Notes: generated by a model not told the origin, from the sequence alone. Positions 1 to 10,120 are shown, counted from the first letter of the stretch. The stretch is DNA of 64,000 nucleotides from an uncultured Roseovarius sp. (GCA_947497295.1 CANMFU010000005.1:1-64000); one strand, 5' to 3'. A program made the numbers and translations.

Positions 1-259
1 GCATAACCCCGTCACTGACCCTGGGCCAGGCAAAGCCGCCCTGTTCCAACCGCTTGTAGATCATCACAACTCCGCTGCCGTCCCAAAAGAGAACCTTGAT
101 CCGACCACCACGCTTGGAGCGGAACACCACCATCACCCCCGCCTTGGGCGAAAACCCCAACTCGGCATGCGCCAAAGCGGCAAGTCCGTCGTGCCCCTTG
201 CGGAAGTCCACCGGCTTGGTCGCGATCACGATCCGAACTGCTTGATCCGGAAAGATCAC
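1..259 (-). CDS. tnpB: IS66-family accessory protein TnpB, partial (C-terminus off the window edge)
   Basis: Reading leftward from a GTG at 259, the frame gives IFPDQAVRIVIATKPVDFRK, then GHDGLAAL, and stays open to the window edge (about 86 residues seen). VATKPVDFRKGHDGLAAL-type sequence is typical of IS66 Orf2/TnpB, a small protein needed with TnpA and TnpC for transposition. The GTG start overlaps the TGA stop of the upstream tnpA (GTGA), the normal translational coupling of this family. The start was chosen by that overlap. The TnpC transposase would lie outside the window, so the state of the whole element cannot be judged. Confidence 0.85.
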   Translation of the reverse strand, partial: MIFPDQAVRIVIATKPVDFRKGHDGLAALAHAELGFSPKAGVMVVFRSKRGGRIKVLFWDGSGVVMIYKRLEQGGFAWPRVSDGVM

Positions 260-688
260 AGCACCTTCCTCAAGGCCGCCGCCAAAGCGGCCGCGCGGTC
301 CGGGCTGCAGTCCGGTGTCACATGCAAAACGGCACCGCAGATATCAACCCTGATCACGCCTGTGCCCGCGAGTGCGGCAGCGGCTGTGTCTGGAGCCGAT
401 GGCTCAATCACCTGCGGCACGAAAGTCGGGGCCGCGTCAATTGGCAGGACCAGTTCGCCCCTTGCGTGCGAGGGCACGCCATCCGGAAAGGTGCCGGGCA
501 ATCAATCCATACTTCGCAGCAACATCGCAAACCCGTGCGCCCGGCAGAAAACTCTCCGCCACGATCCGCGCCTTGACGTCATCCGGCCAGCGCCGCCGCC
601 CCGTCGGGCCATCAAGGACCTCGATCCGTGATACTCCCTTCGCCCCGCGCACCTCCATCCGGTGCTCGTTTTGGTGCTCCACTGCCAA
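256..688 (-). pseudogene. tnpA: IS66-family TnpA, frameshifted
   Basis: Two overlapping frames together make one IS66 Orf1/TnpA. The first (688 to 437) carries an IS3/IS66-type helix-turn-helix with WPDDVKARIVAESFLPGA and HLSGWRALARKG. The second (ending at 256) continues GELVLPIDAAPTFVPQVIEP and ends AALAAALRKVL. The switch falls in a run of four G (minus strand, 458-461). Three G would restore RKGELVLPI. The frame break predicts a product cut short 84 residues in, so TnpA is probably inactive. IS66 tnpA is not known to use programmed frameshifting, so a mutation or a base error is the simplest reading. Confidence 0.8.
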
Positions 689-872
689 ACTCCTGCAAAC
701 TCAACTGCAGGACGGCATCCCTCAAACGTAAAAAAGCCGAAACCACGGGCCTGACGCACCGCCTACGGTGGGCCGGAGAAAGCCGTAAGTTCAATTTCAG
801 GCCGGGTGCTGAAACAAAACGCCAGACTACAAGCGGCGGCCGTGCCCTGACATAACCGATCTACAAATCCCG
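689..872. other. Non-coding remnant between IS66 tnpA and the first lactate-permease fragment
   Basis: No coding frame here resembles a known protein. It should contain the outer end of the IS66-like element, but no convincing terminal inverted repeat or target duplication could be placed, so the element's boundary is left open. Confidence 0.4.
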
Positions 873-1596
873 TTTGATCTATTCGGGTGGGGCCTCGCTC
901 TGCTACCGATCCTTGTTCTTATGGTCCTGAGGTCATGTTGCGCTGGACGGCGCCGCAGGCAGGGATGCTAGGCATGTTTACGCTCGCCCGCGTCGCCCTG
1001 TTCATTTTTCAGACCCCGATAGAGACGCTTGCCGTTGGCGGGGCCAAGGGTGTTCGGGACGTAGTGTTCGCCCTCTATGCCGTGTGGCCTGCGCTGCTGC
1101 TGTATCAGGTGACCGACACGGCGGGCGGGTATGAGGCGCTGCGTCATGGTATCACCCGGTTCAGCGGGAACGAGCCGTTCGTCGTGCTGGCGCTTGGCTG
1201 GGTGTTTCGTCTTTTCTTCAGGGTATTGCGGGTTTAGGTACACCGACTGCCGTAGTCGCGCCGCTGCTCGTGGCGTTTGTCGTGCGCCCTGTCTATGCGG
1301 TTGCCATCCCCATCATCGCCCATGTCTGGGGCAAAATTCTTTGGCACGCTCGCCGTTGGCTGGCTGGCCACATTGCAGGTCGTGGATCTAACGGACCCGA
1401 CCGCAGTGGCGTTTCAGACCGGTCTGCTGCTGATCATCGCGGCCCGGTCTGCGGGCCGGCCATTCTGTGGTGGGTCGGCCTTGCTTCGCTGATCATCGGC
1501 GGCATCCTTCCGCCCCTGCGCCGGGTGCTGGGTCCCAGTCAGCAGATGCCAGAGCCGACAAAGGTCGGCCTGCCCGAGGATGACCGGGTTTCCTGA
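873..1596 (+). pseudogene. L-lactate permease (LldP family) remnant, copy 1
   Basis: Fragments in all three forward frames match an LctP/LldP lactate permease in order. The first is LFGWGLALLPILVLMVL near 880. Next come LRWTAPQAGM and ETLAVGGAKG in another frame, and LLLYQVTDTAGGYEALRHGI with NEPFVVLALGWVF. Then come SSFLQGIAGLGTPTAVVAPL, RPVYAVAIPIIAHVWGK and FGTLAVGWLATLQVVDLTDP. At least three frameshifts separate them. The last piece, around 1,480-1,596 (LASLIIGGILPPLRRVL), may be a displaced C-terminus. The total is far shorter than a full permease (about 550 residues). It is clearly a dead gene. A second, independent remnant lies near 9,350. Confidence 0.8.
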
Positions 1597-1604
1597 CATG
1601 CCTG

Positions 1605-4600
1605 CTATGCGGAGGTTTTGCTGATGTCGACGCGAAAGAAGATCGCGTAAAGCGTCGGTACGATGATCAGTGTCCGGATAGTCGCAAAGCTGAGACCGCA
1701 GATTATCACCACCGCCAGCGAGTGAAAGAACGGATCCCAAAGCAGCGGCACCACGCCCAGAACCGTCGTCACCACGCCCAGTGTTACCGAGCGGGCGCGG
1801 CTGACGGCTGCGTCGATCACCGCCTGCATCCGCTCGCGATCTGGCTGTCCGTTTCATCAATCAGGACAATCGCGTTCTTGATCAACATACCCGCCAGCGA
1901 CAAGATGCCCAGTGTCGCCATGAATTCCAGTGCGGTCTGCGTCAAAACCAGCCCCCAAACGACACCGATGAACGCCAGCGGCACGGTCAGCCAGATGATC
2001 AAGGGCTGGCGCACAGCGTTAAATAGCAAGATCACAACGATGATCATCGCGCCAATCACCAGCGGCATCGTAGCCGCCAGACCGGCGTTGGCCTCGGCGC
2101 TGCTGCCAAACTCGCCCTCCCATTCCAGCGTGTAGCAGTGGGGCAGATCAATCGCCTTTCGGGCGCGCGCACGGCGTCAAAGAGATCACCCGACAGCACG
2201 CCGGGGGCGTTGTCGGCCCGCGCGGTAATCGCAAGGTTGCGATCCACACGGCGCAGATTGCTGGCCTCATAGACCAGATCGAACCGGCTCACGACCTGCG
2301 CAATAGAGATGTAGCCGCCGATGATCTGGCTGAAATCCTGCACATCGCGCAGTTTTGCCACATCATCGCGGCTGACCTTATCGGGGCGCATTATGATGGG
2401 GCGCAGCTCGCCTGCCTTGGGATAGACGCCGATCCGGATGCCCTCCAGATGGCTGTAAAATGCGTTTGAAATCTCGCCCTGCGTCAGGCCCAGGCGGCGC
2501 GCGTTTTCGGTGTCGATCACCGGGCGCAGGATGGGTTTGAGATTGCCCCAATCGTCCTGAATACCAATGCCGCCCGCGTCCGCCATGATATCCTTGGCGT
2601 GTTCGGACAGGGCGCAGGACGCTGGGATCAGGACCAAAGAACCGCGCTTCGATCTTGGCGACGCCGCCGGGGCCTGGGGCGAATTTCGACACTTTCGCAT
2701 TGGCATTGGGATAGCGCGCGTCGATCCATTGCTGGATGTTGGCGCGCAAGGTGTCGATCCGCTTGTATTTCTCAACATCGATAAGGATCTGACTGTAAGC
2801 CGCGCTGGCATCGGCGGCCGCATAGGTCAGCATGAACCGTGCATGACCGACGCCAATGACGGTGTTTGCGCCGGTAACGCCGTCCAGGGTGCGGACATGA
2901 TCAGCGATTTGCAGGACATCCGCTTCGGTCGTCTGGATGTCCGTGCCCTCCGCCAGGGAGTAATCGACGATAAACTGAGCCCGCGTGGAGCCGGGAAAGA
3001 ACCCCGCCGGCACCATGGAAAAGCCAAGGATCGACGAGGCAAAAAGCGCGACGACCACAAGGACTGTCACATACCGGCGGCGAATGGCCAGCGTCAGCAG
3101 GCCGCGATACCAGCGCAGGATGATGTTTTCAGGTTTGGCTGTGGCCTCCGTAGGCTTCAGCAGCAGGGTGCAGAAATAGGGGGGCAACCAGACAGCGACC
3201 AGCCACGAGAACAGCAGTGCGATCGAGATCGTCCAGAACAGGCTGCCAGCGTATTCGCCGGTATTGTCCGGCGAAAACCCGATGGGGGAGAACGCCAGAA
3301 AACCGACAATCGTGCCGCCCAGCAGCGGCCACCTGGTCTGCGCGACCACAGCCTTTGCCGCCGTGGCGGTATCCTCGTCCTTCTGGACGCGCACCAGCGT
3401 TCCGTCCACGACCACAATCGCATTATCGGCCAGTATCCCGAGGCCAATAATCAGCGCACCCGGCGACACGCGCTGCATGTTCAGCCCATAGAGATACATC
3501 CCCAAGAGCGTCCCCGCGATGGTCACCAACAATATGCCACCCATCAAGATACCCGAGCGCAGACCCATGAAGACCAGAGCGTGCCGACCACGATCGCCAG
3601 CGCCGCGACCACATTCACCACAAAGTCGGAAACCGACTGTTGCACCGTTGCCGCCTAGCCGGAGATTGAGGCGACTTGGATGCCGACCGGACGGTCCTTG
3701 ATCAGCGTCTCCATTCTGGTTTTGACCGCCGCGCTCATCTCGACGACGTTGCCGCCGATGGTGTTGGATACGCCCAGTCCGATGGCAGGTGCGCCGTCAC
3801 GAAAGAGCAGCAGGGACGCAGGTTCTGTCACGCCGCGGCGTATGGTTGCGATATCGGCCAGTCGAAAGGACGCGCCGGTTTGCGGATTGGCCAGCACCAG
3901 ATCGCCTATGGCCGCCAAGGACTCCACCGCATTGGTTGCGCGCACCGTCAGCCGCACATCGTCCGCGCGCAGTGATCCGCCGGGCATGACGAGGGTCTGG
4001 CCTTCCAGAACGTTGGCTATCTGGCTGGTGGAAATGCCCATTTTGGTCAGTCTGGCAGGGGCCTATTCGACGTAAATGACCTCGTCCTGCTCGCCGGTCA
4101 GCACGACCTTGTAAACCCCGTCGACCAACACCAGCTTGCGCTGCAAATCCGTGGTGTATTGATGCAGTTCGGGCAGGGTGTAGCCTTCGCCGGTGACAGC
4201 ATAATACAGCGCATAAACATCGCCGTAGTTCTCATAAACCTGCGATGTCAGCGCGTTCATCGGCAGGCTGGCTTGCTCGTCCTGTATCTTGGACCGCATC
4301 TGCGTGAATTTCTGTGCCAGCGCATCGCGGGTCTTTGTCTCGGCAATCTCGAATTCGACCGTTACGGTGCTGACGCCGGGGGACGAGACCGATTTTATTT
4401 CCTTTACCCGGCCAGTTCCTGCAACGTGTTTTCAACAACGTCAGTGACTTCCTCGGCCACCTCGTCGGCGCTGGCGCCGGGACAGGGGGTGATGATCTGC
4501 GCCTGCCGGATAATAAATTCGGGGTCCTCGAAACGTGGCAGCGCGGTATAGGCAAAGTATCCGCCGATCAGGATGAGCAGGGTCGCAAGCGCCGAAATCA

Positions 4601-4634
4601 GGCGCTTTTCAATGGCGAAGCGGGCCAGATCCAT
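1605..4634 (-). pseudogene. RND-family efflux permease (AcrB/MexB-like), multiply frameshifted
   Basis: Read right to left, seven frame segments (4634-4404, 4299-4063, 4041-3655, 3568-2378, 2823-2056, 2068-1817, 1829-1605) rebuild an inner-membrane RND proton/drug antiporter. It starts MDLARFAIEKRLISALATLL and ends FATIRTLIIVPTLYAIFF. The 3.0-kb span matches a normal RND permease of about 1,020-1,040 residues, so the gene is decayed by small indels and not by large deletion. Transmembrane motifs such as GLGILADNAIVVVDGTL and SLAGMLIKNAIVLIDE remain readable. It follows the adaptor remnant by a few bases, so the two were an operon. No outer-membrane TolC partner is seen. Confidence 0.9.
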
Positions 4635-4637
4635 GGG

Positions 4638-5869
4638 CTATTCTCCAACCTCTGACATGGGCCGGATAACCGCCCCTTCGCGCAAGTAAGTCACGCCTGC
4701 GGTGACAATCATATCGCCCGGCTGAAGGCCCTGCGTGACAACCACGCTGCACCCTGCGACATGCCCAAGCGTGACATTACGCGCCGACACTGCGTTGGTT
4801 TCAGGGGCGACAATCCAAACAAATGCGCCGCCCTGCGGGTTGGCCGCGATTCCCGTTAACGGTACTTCGATGTGCGGCGTGGCGGCGGCGTCGCTGGACA
4901 CGATCACACTGCCGACCATGCCGGGCAGGACCTGCGCGCCCTCCGGCACCTTGATCGACACGCGAGCGCGGTAGGTCTGCGTGCCCCGATCCGCCTGACT
5001 GGAAAATTCAACCAGTTTCGACGGAATCTGGACGCCGGGACGTGTGTCAAGTTCGACGACCGCATCTGCATCCTCGGAGCCGCTCCAGATCAACACATCT
5101 GGTCCGAGCACATCAAATCCCAGATCAACAGACTTCAATGCTTGCAACAAAACGATGCTTTGCCCGGCCTGAATGTTTGAGAAATTTTTAATATCCCGCC
5201 GCGCGATAACACCGTCAAAAGGCGCCCGCAGGGTCGCATCGTCCAAGTGTCCAGCGCACGGTGCACTTGGCTGTCAAGTCCGCGTAGCGCCGCCTCGACC
5301 GCTGCAATTTCGTCGATCCGCGCGCCTGCGCGGCCCAGCGCCAGATCTTCGCCGGCCGCGTCCAATTGGGCAAATGCGACACTTGCCGCAGCTTTGCTCT
5401 GTTCCAGCTGCGCTTGGGCAACGACACCGCGATTCGCCAGCTTCCGGGTCCGCTGGACCTGATCTTTGGCTTGGTTGGCTTGGGCTTGCGCCGCTGTCAC
5501 AGCGGCCTTGAGCGCGGCGATCTCTTCGTCGCGGGCGCCATTGTGCAACGCTTCCAACTGCGCTTGGGCCTGATCGCGCTGACTGATCAACTGCTCAAGT
5601 GCGGCAATGAAGGGGCGTTTGTCCAGTGCCGCAATCACATCCCCAGCGGACAGGTTTGTCGATGCCCAGATTGGAAAATCCACGACCTGACAGGGCACCT
5701 TGAACGACACCTCCGCCACTTGCGAGGGCTGCACAATCACGGGATAGCGGCGCAGCACTGTGCTGACGGTTTCCTGCATCACCAGCACCTTGGCTGGGCG
5801 CGCTGTGTCCGGCGCGAGGCCCGGCGTCATTCCTGACGCAATAAACGCAGCGAGTGCGAGAAAGCGCAT
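4638..5869 (-). pseudogene. RND efflux periplasmic adaptor (HlyD/MFP family), single frameshift
   Basis: The first part (5869 to about 5240) has an N-terminal hydrophobic export segment (MRFLALAAFIASGM), a lipoyl/barrel-sandwich half and a coiled-coil hairpin (ALKAAVTAAQAQANQAKDQV). The second part (from about 5246 to 4638) has the returning lipoyl half (LRAPFDGVIARRDI), beta-barrel and membrane-proximal domains, ending IRPMSEVGE. The frames meet near 5240, where LDTW should continue DDATLRAPFDG. One base change would restore an adaptor of about 410 residues, the usual size. It would link the RND permease to an outer-membrane channel. Its broken state fits the decay of the adjoining permease. 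Confidence 0.85.
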
Positions 5870-5911
5870 GACGACATCCTGACATGAAAGTTATCCTTGA
5901 GGCGCAAGACC

Positions 5912-6530
5912 TTAAATCCGGCCCTTCGCCAGACGGACATGATCAAGCCGCGCCAGTCTGTTGCGATAACTTTCGGTCAGAGGCACCCGATAGGCGGCGC
6001 CCATTGGCAGGATATCGGGGTCGAAGACATATTCCGGATGATGCACGAATTTGGTGTCTCAATTGCCGACGAAGCAGGAGGTGCCCGTCCGGTTTTGCAG
6101 CATGACGGCGACATCTTCGGGCCCCAGAAATGTCGGCCCTTCCTTGGATACGTTATCTGGTCCGAACGCATCGTGGAATTTTTTCGGCTTTGCGGGTTTC
6201 TTCGGGATGATTGGTCAGCACGGCACCGGCCACGCCTTCGCGGATCTGCGAGGTGCAGCCGAACGATGCGCTCCGCTGTGCGATCAGGCGGCGAACGTTG
6301 CCCAGCACGGTTTTGCGGTCCTTGGGCGTTGTCGTGCGGATCGACAGGCGCAGAAGTGCGCGGTCTGCGATCACGTGGCCAGCCTCGCCGGACTGGAACG
6401 CGCCGACAGCGACCACCGCGCTGTTTGACAGGGCGACATTGCGCGCCACAATGGGATCGACCGCCAATTCGGGAAACGCGCCATGCCCGCCGACGCTGTT
6501 GATTTCGACCTTAAAGTCGCCGAAGCTTCG
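5912..6530 (-). pseudogene. M20-family amidohydrolase, C-terminal remnant
   Basis: Minus-strand frames give FGDFKVEINSVGGHGAFPEL with AVDPIVARNVALSNSAVVAV, then RLSIRTTTPKDRKTVLGNVR. In another frame they give VHHPEYVFDPDILPMGAAY and a stop at 5912. This is the dimerisation domain and C-terminal third of an M20 (hippurate/amide) hydrolase. The N-terminal catalytic half is missing, and on that side the sequence runs straight into the C-terminus of an MFS transporter near 6,510-6,530. There is at least one frameshift inside. It cannot make a working enzyme. Confidence 0.75.
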
Positions 6531-7142
6531 CAAAGTTGATGCCCCCCTCCAGCCACAGCACATTCTCGCCCACGCTGAGAGCGGTGAAGATCGCCGCCGA
6601 AATGACCACACCAAAAGACGCGCCCAGCGATGAGGCCATCTTGTCGATGCCCGCGCCGGTGCCCGATTGATCCTTGGGCAGGATTGACAACGCAGCATCG
6701 GTGGAGGGCGTGGCTTAAAGCTCAAGACCCACACCAAACAGCGTGAAGGCCACAACCGTCAGCGGCCTGTAGGCATCCAGCGTCAGCAGCCCCACCATCA
6801 GGACCGTCGCGCCCAGTGCGCCGCTGCGCGCAAACCCCACCAGCAGCGATCCCGCAATGCTGAGGGCGAGGCCCCATTGTGTGATTTTCACCCGTTCGAT
6901 CCGACCGACCAAACCGCCCATCACGGCGATAAAACGCCCGAGAACAGCGCGGCGATCGACGCCGCGATGTTCAGTATGCTCTGCTCGACAGCCAAGTCGG
7001 CGCCCATCACCGGCCATATGTTACGCGTCGTTTGAGAAAACAGCCAAAAGGCCAGAACGCCCGGTATGATGCCAAAGAGAAACTTGTCGTCCTCTTTGAG
7101 TGTTGCGGCGGAAGCGACAATTACAGTGGTTGTCCCGTTCAA
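6510..7142 (-). pseudogene. MFS transporter remnant with internal deletion
   Basis: The start (TTG at 7142) reads LKEDDKFLFGIIPGVLAFWL and LNIAASIAALFSGV, a typical first two helices of an MFS drug/metabolite exporter. A second frame (7017-6715) continues VMGGLVGRIERVKITQWGLA and then jumps to VAFTLFGVGLEL. After a TAA at about 6,716 the same frame continues ATPSTDAALSILPKDQSG, GAGIDKMASSLGASFGVVIS and AAIFTALS. That is the C-terminal region, so the central helices are deleted. The C-terminal end abuts the M20 remnant. About 210 residues remain of an expected 450. Confidence 0.7.
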
Positions 7143-7182
7143 AATTTGTATTCAGATGCGCGGGATCACCGCCCCGGCAAAA

Positions 7183-7785
7183 TCAGGGGCGTACCGCGAC
7201 AACCTCGATCTCGACCAGCCATGCCCGATTGGCGAGGCCCGCGACCTCAAAGACCGAGCGCACCGGCATATTGGGCTGATCAGCAGTGGCAAAATACTGG
7301 GTGTAGCCGTTCATAAAACCATCAAAGTCCATGGCATCGCTACCCTCTGGCCGGACGAGATAGGCCTGCATTTTGACAATGTCGCCAATCCCCAGATCCA
7401 GTTCGGCCAGCTTGCCCTCAATCGCGGCCAGTACGCTGGCGGTTTGCGCCGCCGTGTCGCCATAGCGCGCCGCCGCGCCCTCGGGTGCGGTGTCGTCGAT
7501 CACCTGTGGCACGGTCCCGCTGAGATAAACGAGCGTGGCATCGGCCAGTATCTCGACCGCCTGAAGGATCGGAAAATCCGAATCCGGGATGGGATGACGC
7601 ACAATGCCGGAGGATTCAGCCTGAGCAGGCGCCGCCAAAAGGGCGGCAACAGCGATTGCGGCGAAAAAAGCGGTGTTGATGGCACGTCTTGCACGGTCGG
7701 GCAAAGTCGCCCTATCAGGCAGGGAGGGGCTGCAAAACGCAGTTCCAGTCACGCCCGGCAGGGCATCGCGTGTAAAATTGTGCAT
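7183..7785 (-). CDS. RidA/YjgF-family protein with an N-terminal export signal
   Basis: The 200-residue product has a RidA/YjgF core (about residues 60-200). It includes LVYLSGTVPQVIDDTAPEGA, YGDTAAQTASVLAAIEGKLA and a C-terminal PNMPVRSVFEVAGLANRAWL. RidA proteins commonly deaminate reactive enamines or imines made by amino-acid enzymes. The conserved arginine (PVRS) is present. Ahead of the core, residues about 36-56 (INTAFFAAIAVAALLAAPAQA) look like a signal segment with an AQA cleavage site, which suggests a periplasmic location. The ATG at 7785 has a GGAGA eight bases upstream. It is the only clearly intact gene in the first 10 kb. The exact substrate is unknown. Confidence 0.8.
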   Translation of the reverse strand: MHNFTRDALPGVTGTAFCSPSLPDRATLPDRARRAINTAFFAAIAVAALLAAPAQAESSGIVRHPIPDSDFPILQAVEILADATLVYLSGTVPQVIDDTAPEGAAARYGDTAAQTASVLAAIEGKLAELDLGIGDIVKMQAYLVRPEGSDAMDFDGFMNGYTQYFATADQPNMPVRSVFEVAGLANRAWLVEIEVVAVRP

Positions 7786-7923
7786 TGTCAGGGTCTCCTT
7801 TTATATCCGTTTGCCGCGCCGGTCAGTTTTGGGAGTGGGCCAGTGCGGGTCTGATGTGTCAACGACCCAAACCTGCGTGGGGTTCGATCAATTCGTATGT
7901 CGCGCGCGATCTGACTTCACAAC

Positions 7924-8160
7924 TCACGGCCCCGCCACCGAATTCTTTCCCACTAAAATCCGGTTGATCAAGTCCGCTACCGCGGCGTGATGGCGCGGAT
8001 CATCATCCGTCTCGGACATTTCCGCATGGGCCGGGGCCGCGTCTTGCAGGATGCCGACGAGTTCGTGCTCTGGCAGGATTTTACGATCTTTCAGCGTCAG
8101 AAGAAGCTATTCAATGATGGCCAGTGAGGCGGCCCCGAAAACATCCTCGACCTGTGTCAT
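7924..8160 (-). pseudogene. Small hypothetical protein interrupted by an amber codon
   Basis: From an ATG at 8160 the frame reads MTQVEDVFGAASLAIIE, then TAG at codon 18, then LLLTLKDRKILPEHELVGIL and QDAAPAHAEMSETD with an ending KNSVAGP (79 codons in all). The part after the stop keeps a protein-like helical pattern in the same frame, which supports a single nonsense mutation in a real small gene. No domain was recognised. It lies directly upstream of the RidA-like gene on the same strand, with a 138-base gap. Confidence 0.5.
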
Positions 8161-8363
8161 CGGGTAACCTTTCCTAAACAGACCGCGTTGGGGCGTCAAA
8201 ATACGCCAGCGGCATCGTCAGTGGGTATCATCCCAGGAAACTGGTAGCCTGCACTGATCCAGATTAGGACTGCCCCTCCCACGATGAGCCAGAGCATGTC
8301 CGCGCTGCGGCGACACGTCTTGAGATTGACGCAGAAAGCGACCATAGGGCGACACGCGCACAG

Positions 8364-8972
8364 CCCTGTCCGCTGTCCCGCAAATTGGCGGCCTTTTCTA
8401 CGCTACCCGAGGCTAATTGGCTATTCTGACGGATCTGCACGCACGGCGCCGGATGTATCCGGCAGGCGCCGACATGATTTTCGAAGGGCGGGCCAAACGT
8501 CCAGTCCATATTTTTTGCGATGGCTGGGCCAGTTCGTACAAACTGCTGCCGAACGGGACGCGGCAGATCCTCGATTTTCGGATAGCGGGCGATTTCATTG
8601 GCCCGAGCAGTGTGTTCCGTACCGCCGACCACAATATCGAACCTCTAACCGACGTCGCAGCAGCCGAGATCGTCGCCAGCGATCTGACCGACTGCTTCAC
8701 TCGGTCCCCACAGCTTGCGATCGCAGTGCTGTGGGCGGCAGCCCGCGCTCAGCGATGGTGGTCGAACATATGAGCAATATTGGCCGCCGTGATGCGCCCA
8801 AGCGTACGCCGCATTTCCTTCCGGGGCTGGGCGCACGTCTTATGCTGGACGGCCTTGGTACGAGGGAAGGCTATGGCTGCCCGCTGTCGCAATACCTGCT
8901 TTCCGATGCGCTTGGTCTCAGTGCGGTGCACGTTAACTGAGTGCTGCAGCAGCTGCGCGAGGACGGGCTGCT
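8364..8972 (+). pseudogene. Crp/Fnr-family transcription regulator remnant
   Basis: The remnant starts with CPLSRKLAAFSTLPEANWLF in one frame. A second frame gives the cyclic-nucleotide-binding-like beta barrel (LHARRRMYPAGADMIFEGRA, then VHIFCDGWASSYKLLPNGTR and ILDFRIAGDFIGPSSVF). A third frame gives the dimer helix and helix-turn-helix region (MVVEHMSNIGRRDA, CPLSQYLLSDALGLSAVHVN, then an in-frame TGA where R is expected, then VLQQLREDGLL). At least two frameshifts and a stop show that it is dead. Just after REDGLL the sequence changes into a DUF1275 protein, so the C-terminus is lost. Confidence 0.8.
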
Positions 8973-9350
8973 TTGTGCTTGGGGCGCTGGTGGGGACGTT
9001 TTTGGACAGTGCCCGACGGGCGTTCGGCGGCGTATTGGCTCTCGTAGGTGTGACCGGAACGCTGATCGCGGTTTTCTGCTTTATCGAGACTACGAGGTCG
9101 AGGCGTTGACGATAGGATTGCGGGCGGCAGCGATGGGGATGCAGAATACCGCTATGCGGGGGGTGGCGGGACATGCTGTTGGCTTGACCTATCTCACCGG
9201 TAATCTGACCAAGCTGGGGCAGAACCTTGCCCAGCGATAATGGGGCAGCCCGTGGGCCGAAAATGTCTGCTCTTCGCCGGTATGTGGACCGCCCTGATCA
9301 GCGGCGCGGTAGCCGGCACATTTACCTATTCACAGGCGGAAATGGGCACG
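8973..9350 (+). pseudogene. DUF1275 (YoaK-like) membrane protein remnant
   Basis: One frame gives VLGALVGTFLDSARRAFGGV and LALVGVTGTLIAVFCF. After a frameshift near 9,085 the next gives EALTIGLRAAAMGMQNTAMR, GVAGHAVGLTYLTGNLTKLG and QNLAQR, then a stop. The alternate frame after it (FAGMWTALISGAVAGTF) fits the last helices. TYLTGNLTKLG in this context is characteristic of DUF1275 proteins. The N-terminal third is absent because the segment is joined to the Crp/Fnr remnant, and the C-terminus runs into lactate permease sequence. The function of the family is not established. Confidence 0.65.
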
Positions 9351-10120
9351 CTGGCTGCTGCGGGCGCCAAGGACTGTGGGATTCTGCCGCGATCCTGTTC
9401 GTCATCTGGACGGCGCTGTTGCTGTATCACGTGATGAACAAGGCCGGCGGGTACGAGGCGCTGCGCCAGGGCATCGTCAGTTTCAGCTGCAACGAGCTGT
9501 TTATCGTCGTCGCGCTTGGCTGAGTGTTCACGTCGTTTCTGCAAGGCATCGACGGGTTCGGCACGTCCATCGTCGTCGTCGTCCCGCTGCGGGTGGCCAT
9601 CGGCATGCGGCCCGTCTATGCGGTGGCGATCCCGATCATCGCCCCATATCTGGGCCAAATATTTCGGTACGCTGCGCCGTGGCTGGATTGCCACAATGCA
9701 GGTGGTCGAACCTGACCACGCCACCGCAGCCGCAATGGGCACGCAGACGGCATGGTTCATGGTCGTTCAGGTTCTGCTGGGCGGATTTACCATCGTCTGG
9801 ATGTAACAGGCGCTGGGCCGCGGCCTGCCATGCCTGGCCGCTGATCCTGATCCTTTCGGCGGTGACGGGCGTCGGGCAGGTTTTCGTCGTGCAGTTTCAG
9901 CCGGTTCTGGCCGCGGTCATTCGGGGGGGGGTGGCGATGCTGGCTCTTTATCCGCTGTCGCGCTGGCGTCGCTGTGCCGAGCCTTTCGACGACATGCCGG
10001 ACCGCCCGGCAATGCGCGGCGACATGATCGGCGACATCGCGGACGAAACGGCGCCAATCGGGCTTGCCATGTCCTTCATGCCTTACGGCGTATTGACCGT
10101 GATTGCCCTTGGCTCGGTGC
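9351..10120 (+). pseudogene. L-lactate permease (LldP family) remnant, copy 2
   Basis: The order matches copy 1. WDSAAILFVIWTALLLYHVM, NKAGGYEALRQGIVSFSCNE and LFIVVALG are followed by a TGA, then VFTSFLQGIDGFGTSIVVVV and RPVYAVAIPIIAPYLGQIF. Later come AWPLILILSAVTGVGQVFVV, MRGDMIGDIADETAPIGLAM and SFMPYGVLTVIAL. Several frameshifts and stops are present. The N-terminal part is missing (joined to the DUF1275 remnant), and the C-terminus is cut off by the gamma-glutamyltransferase fragment at about 10,120. It differs from copy 1 at many residues, so it is a diverged paralogue and not a recent duplicate. Confidence 0.75.
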
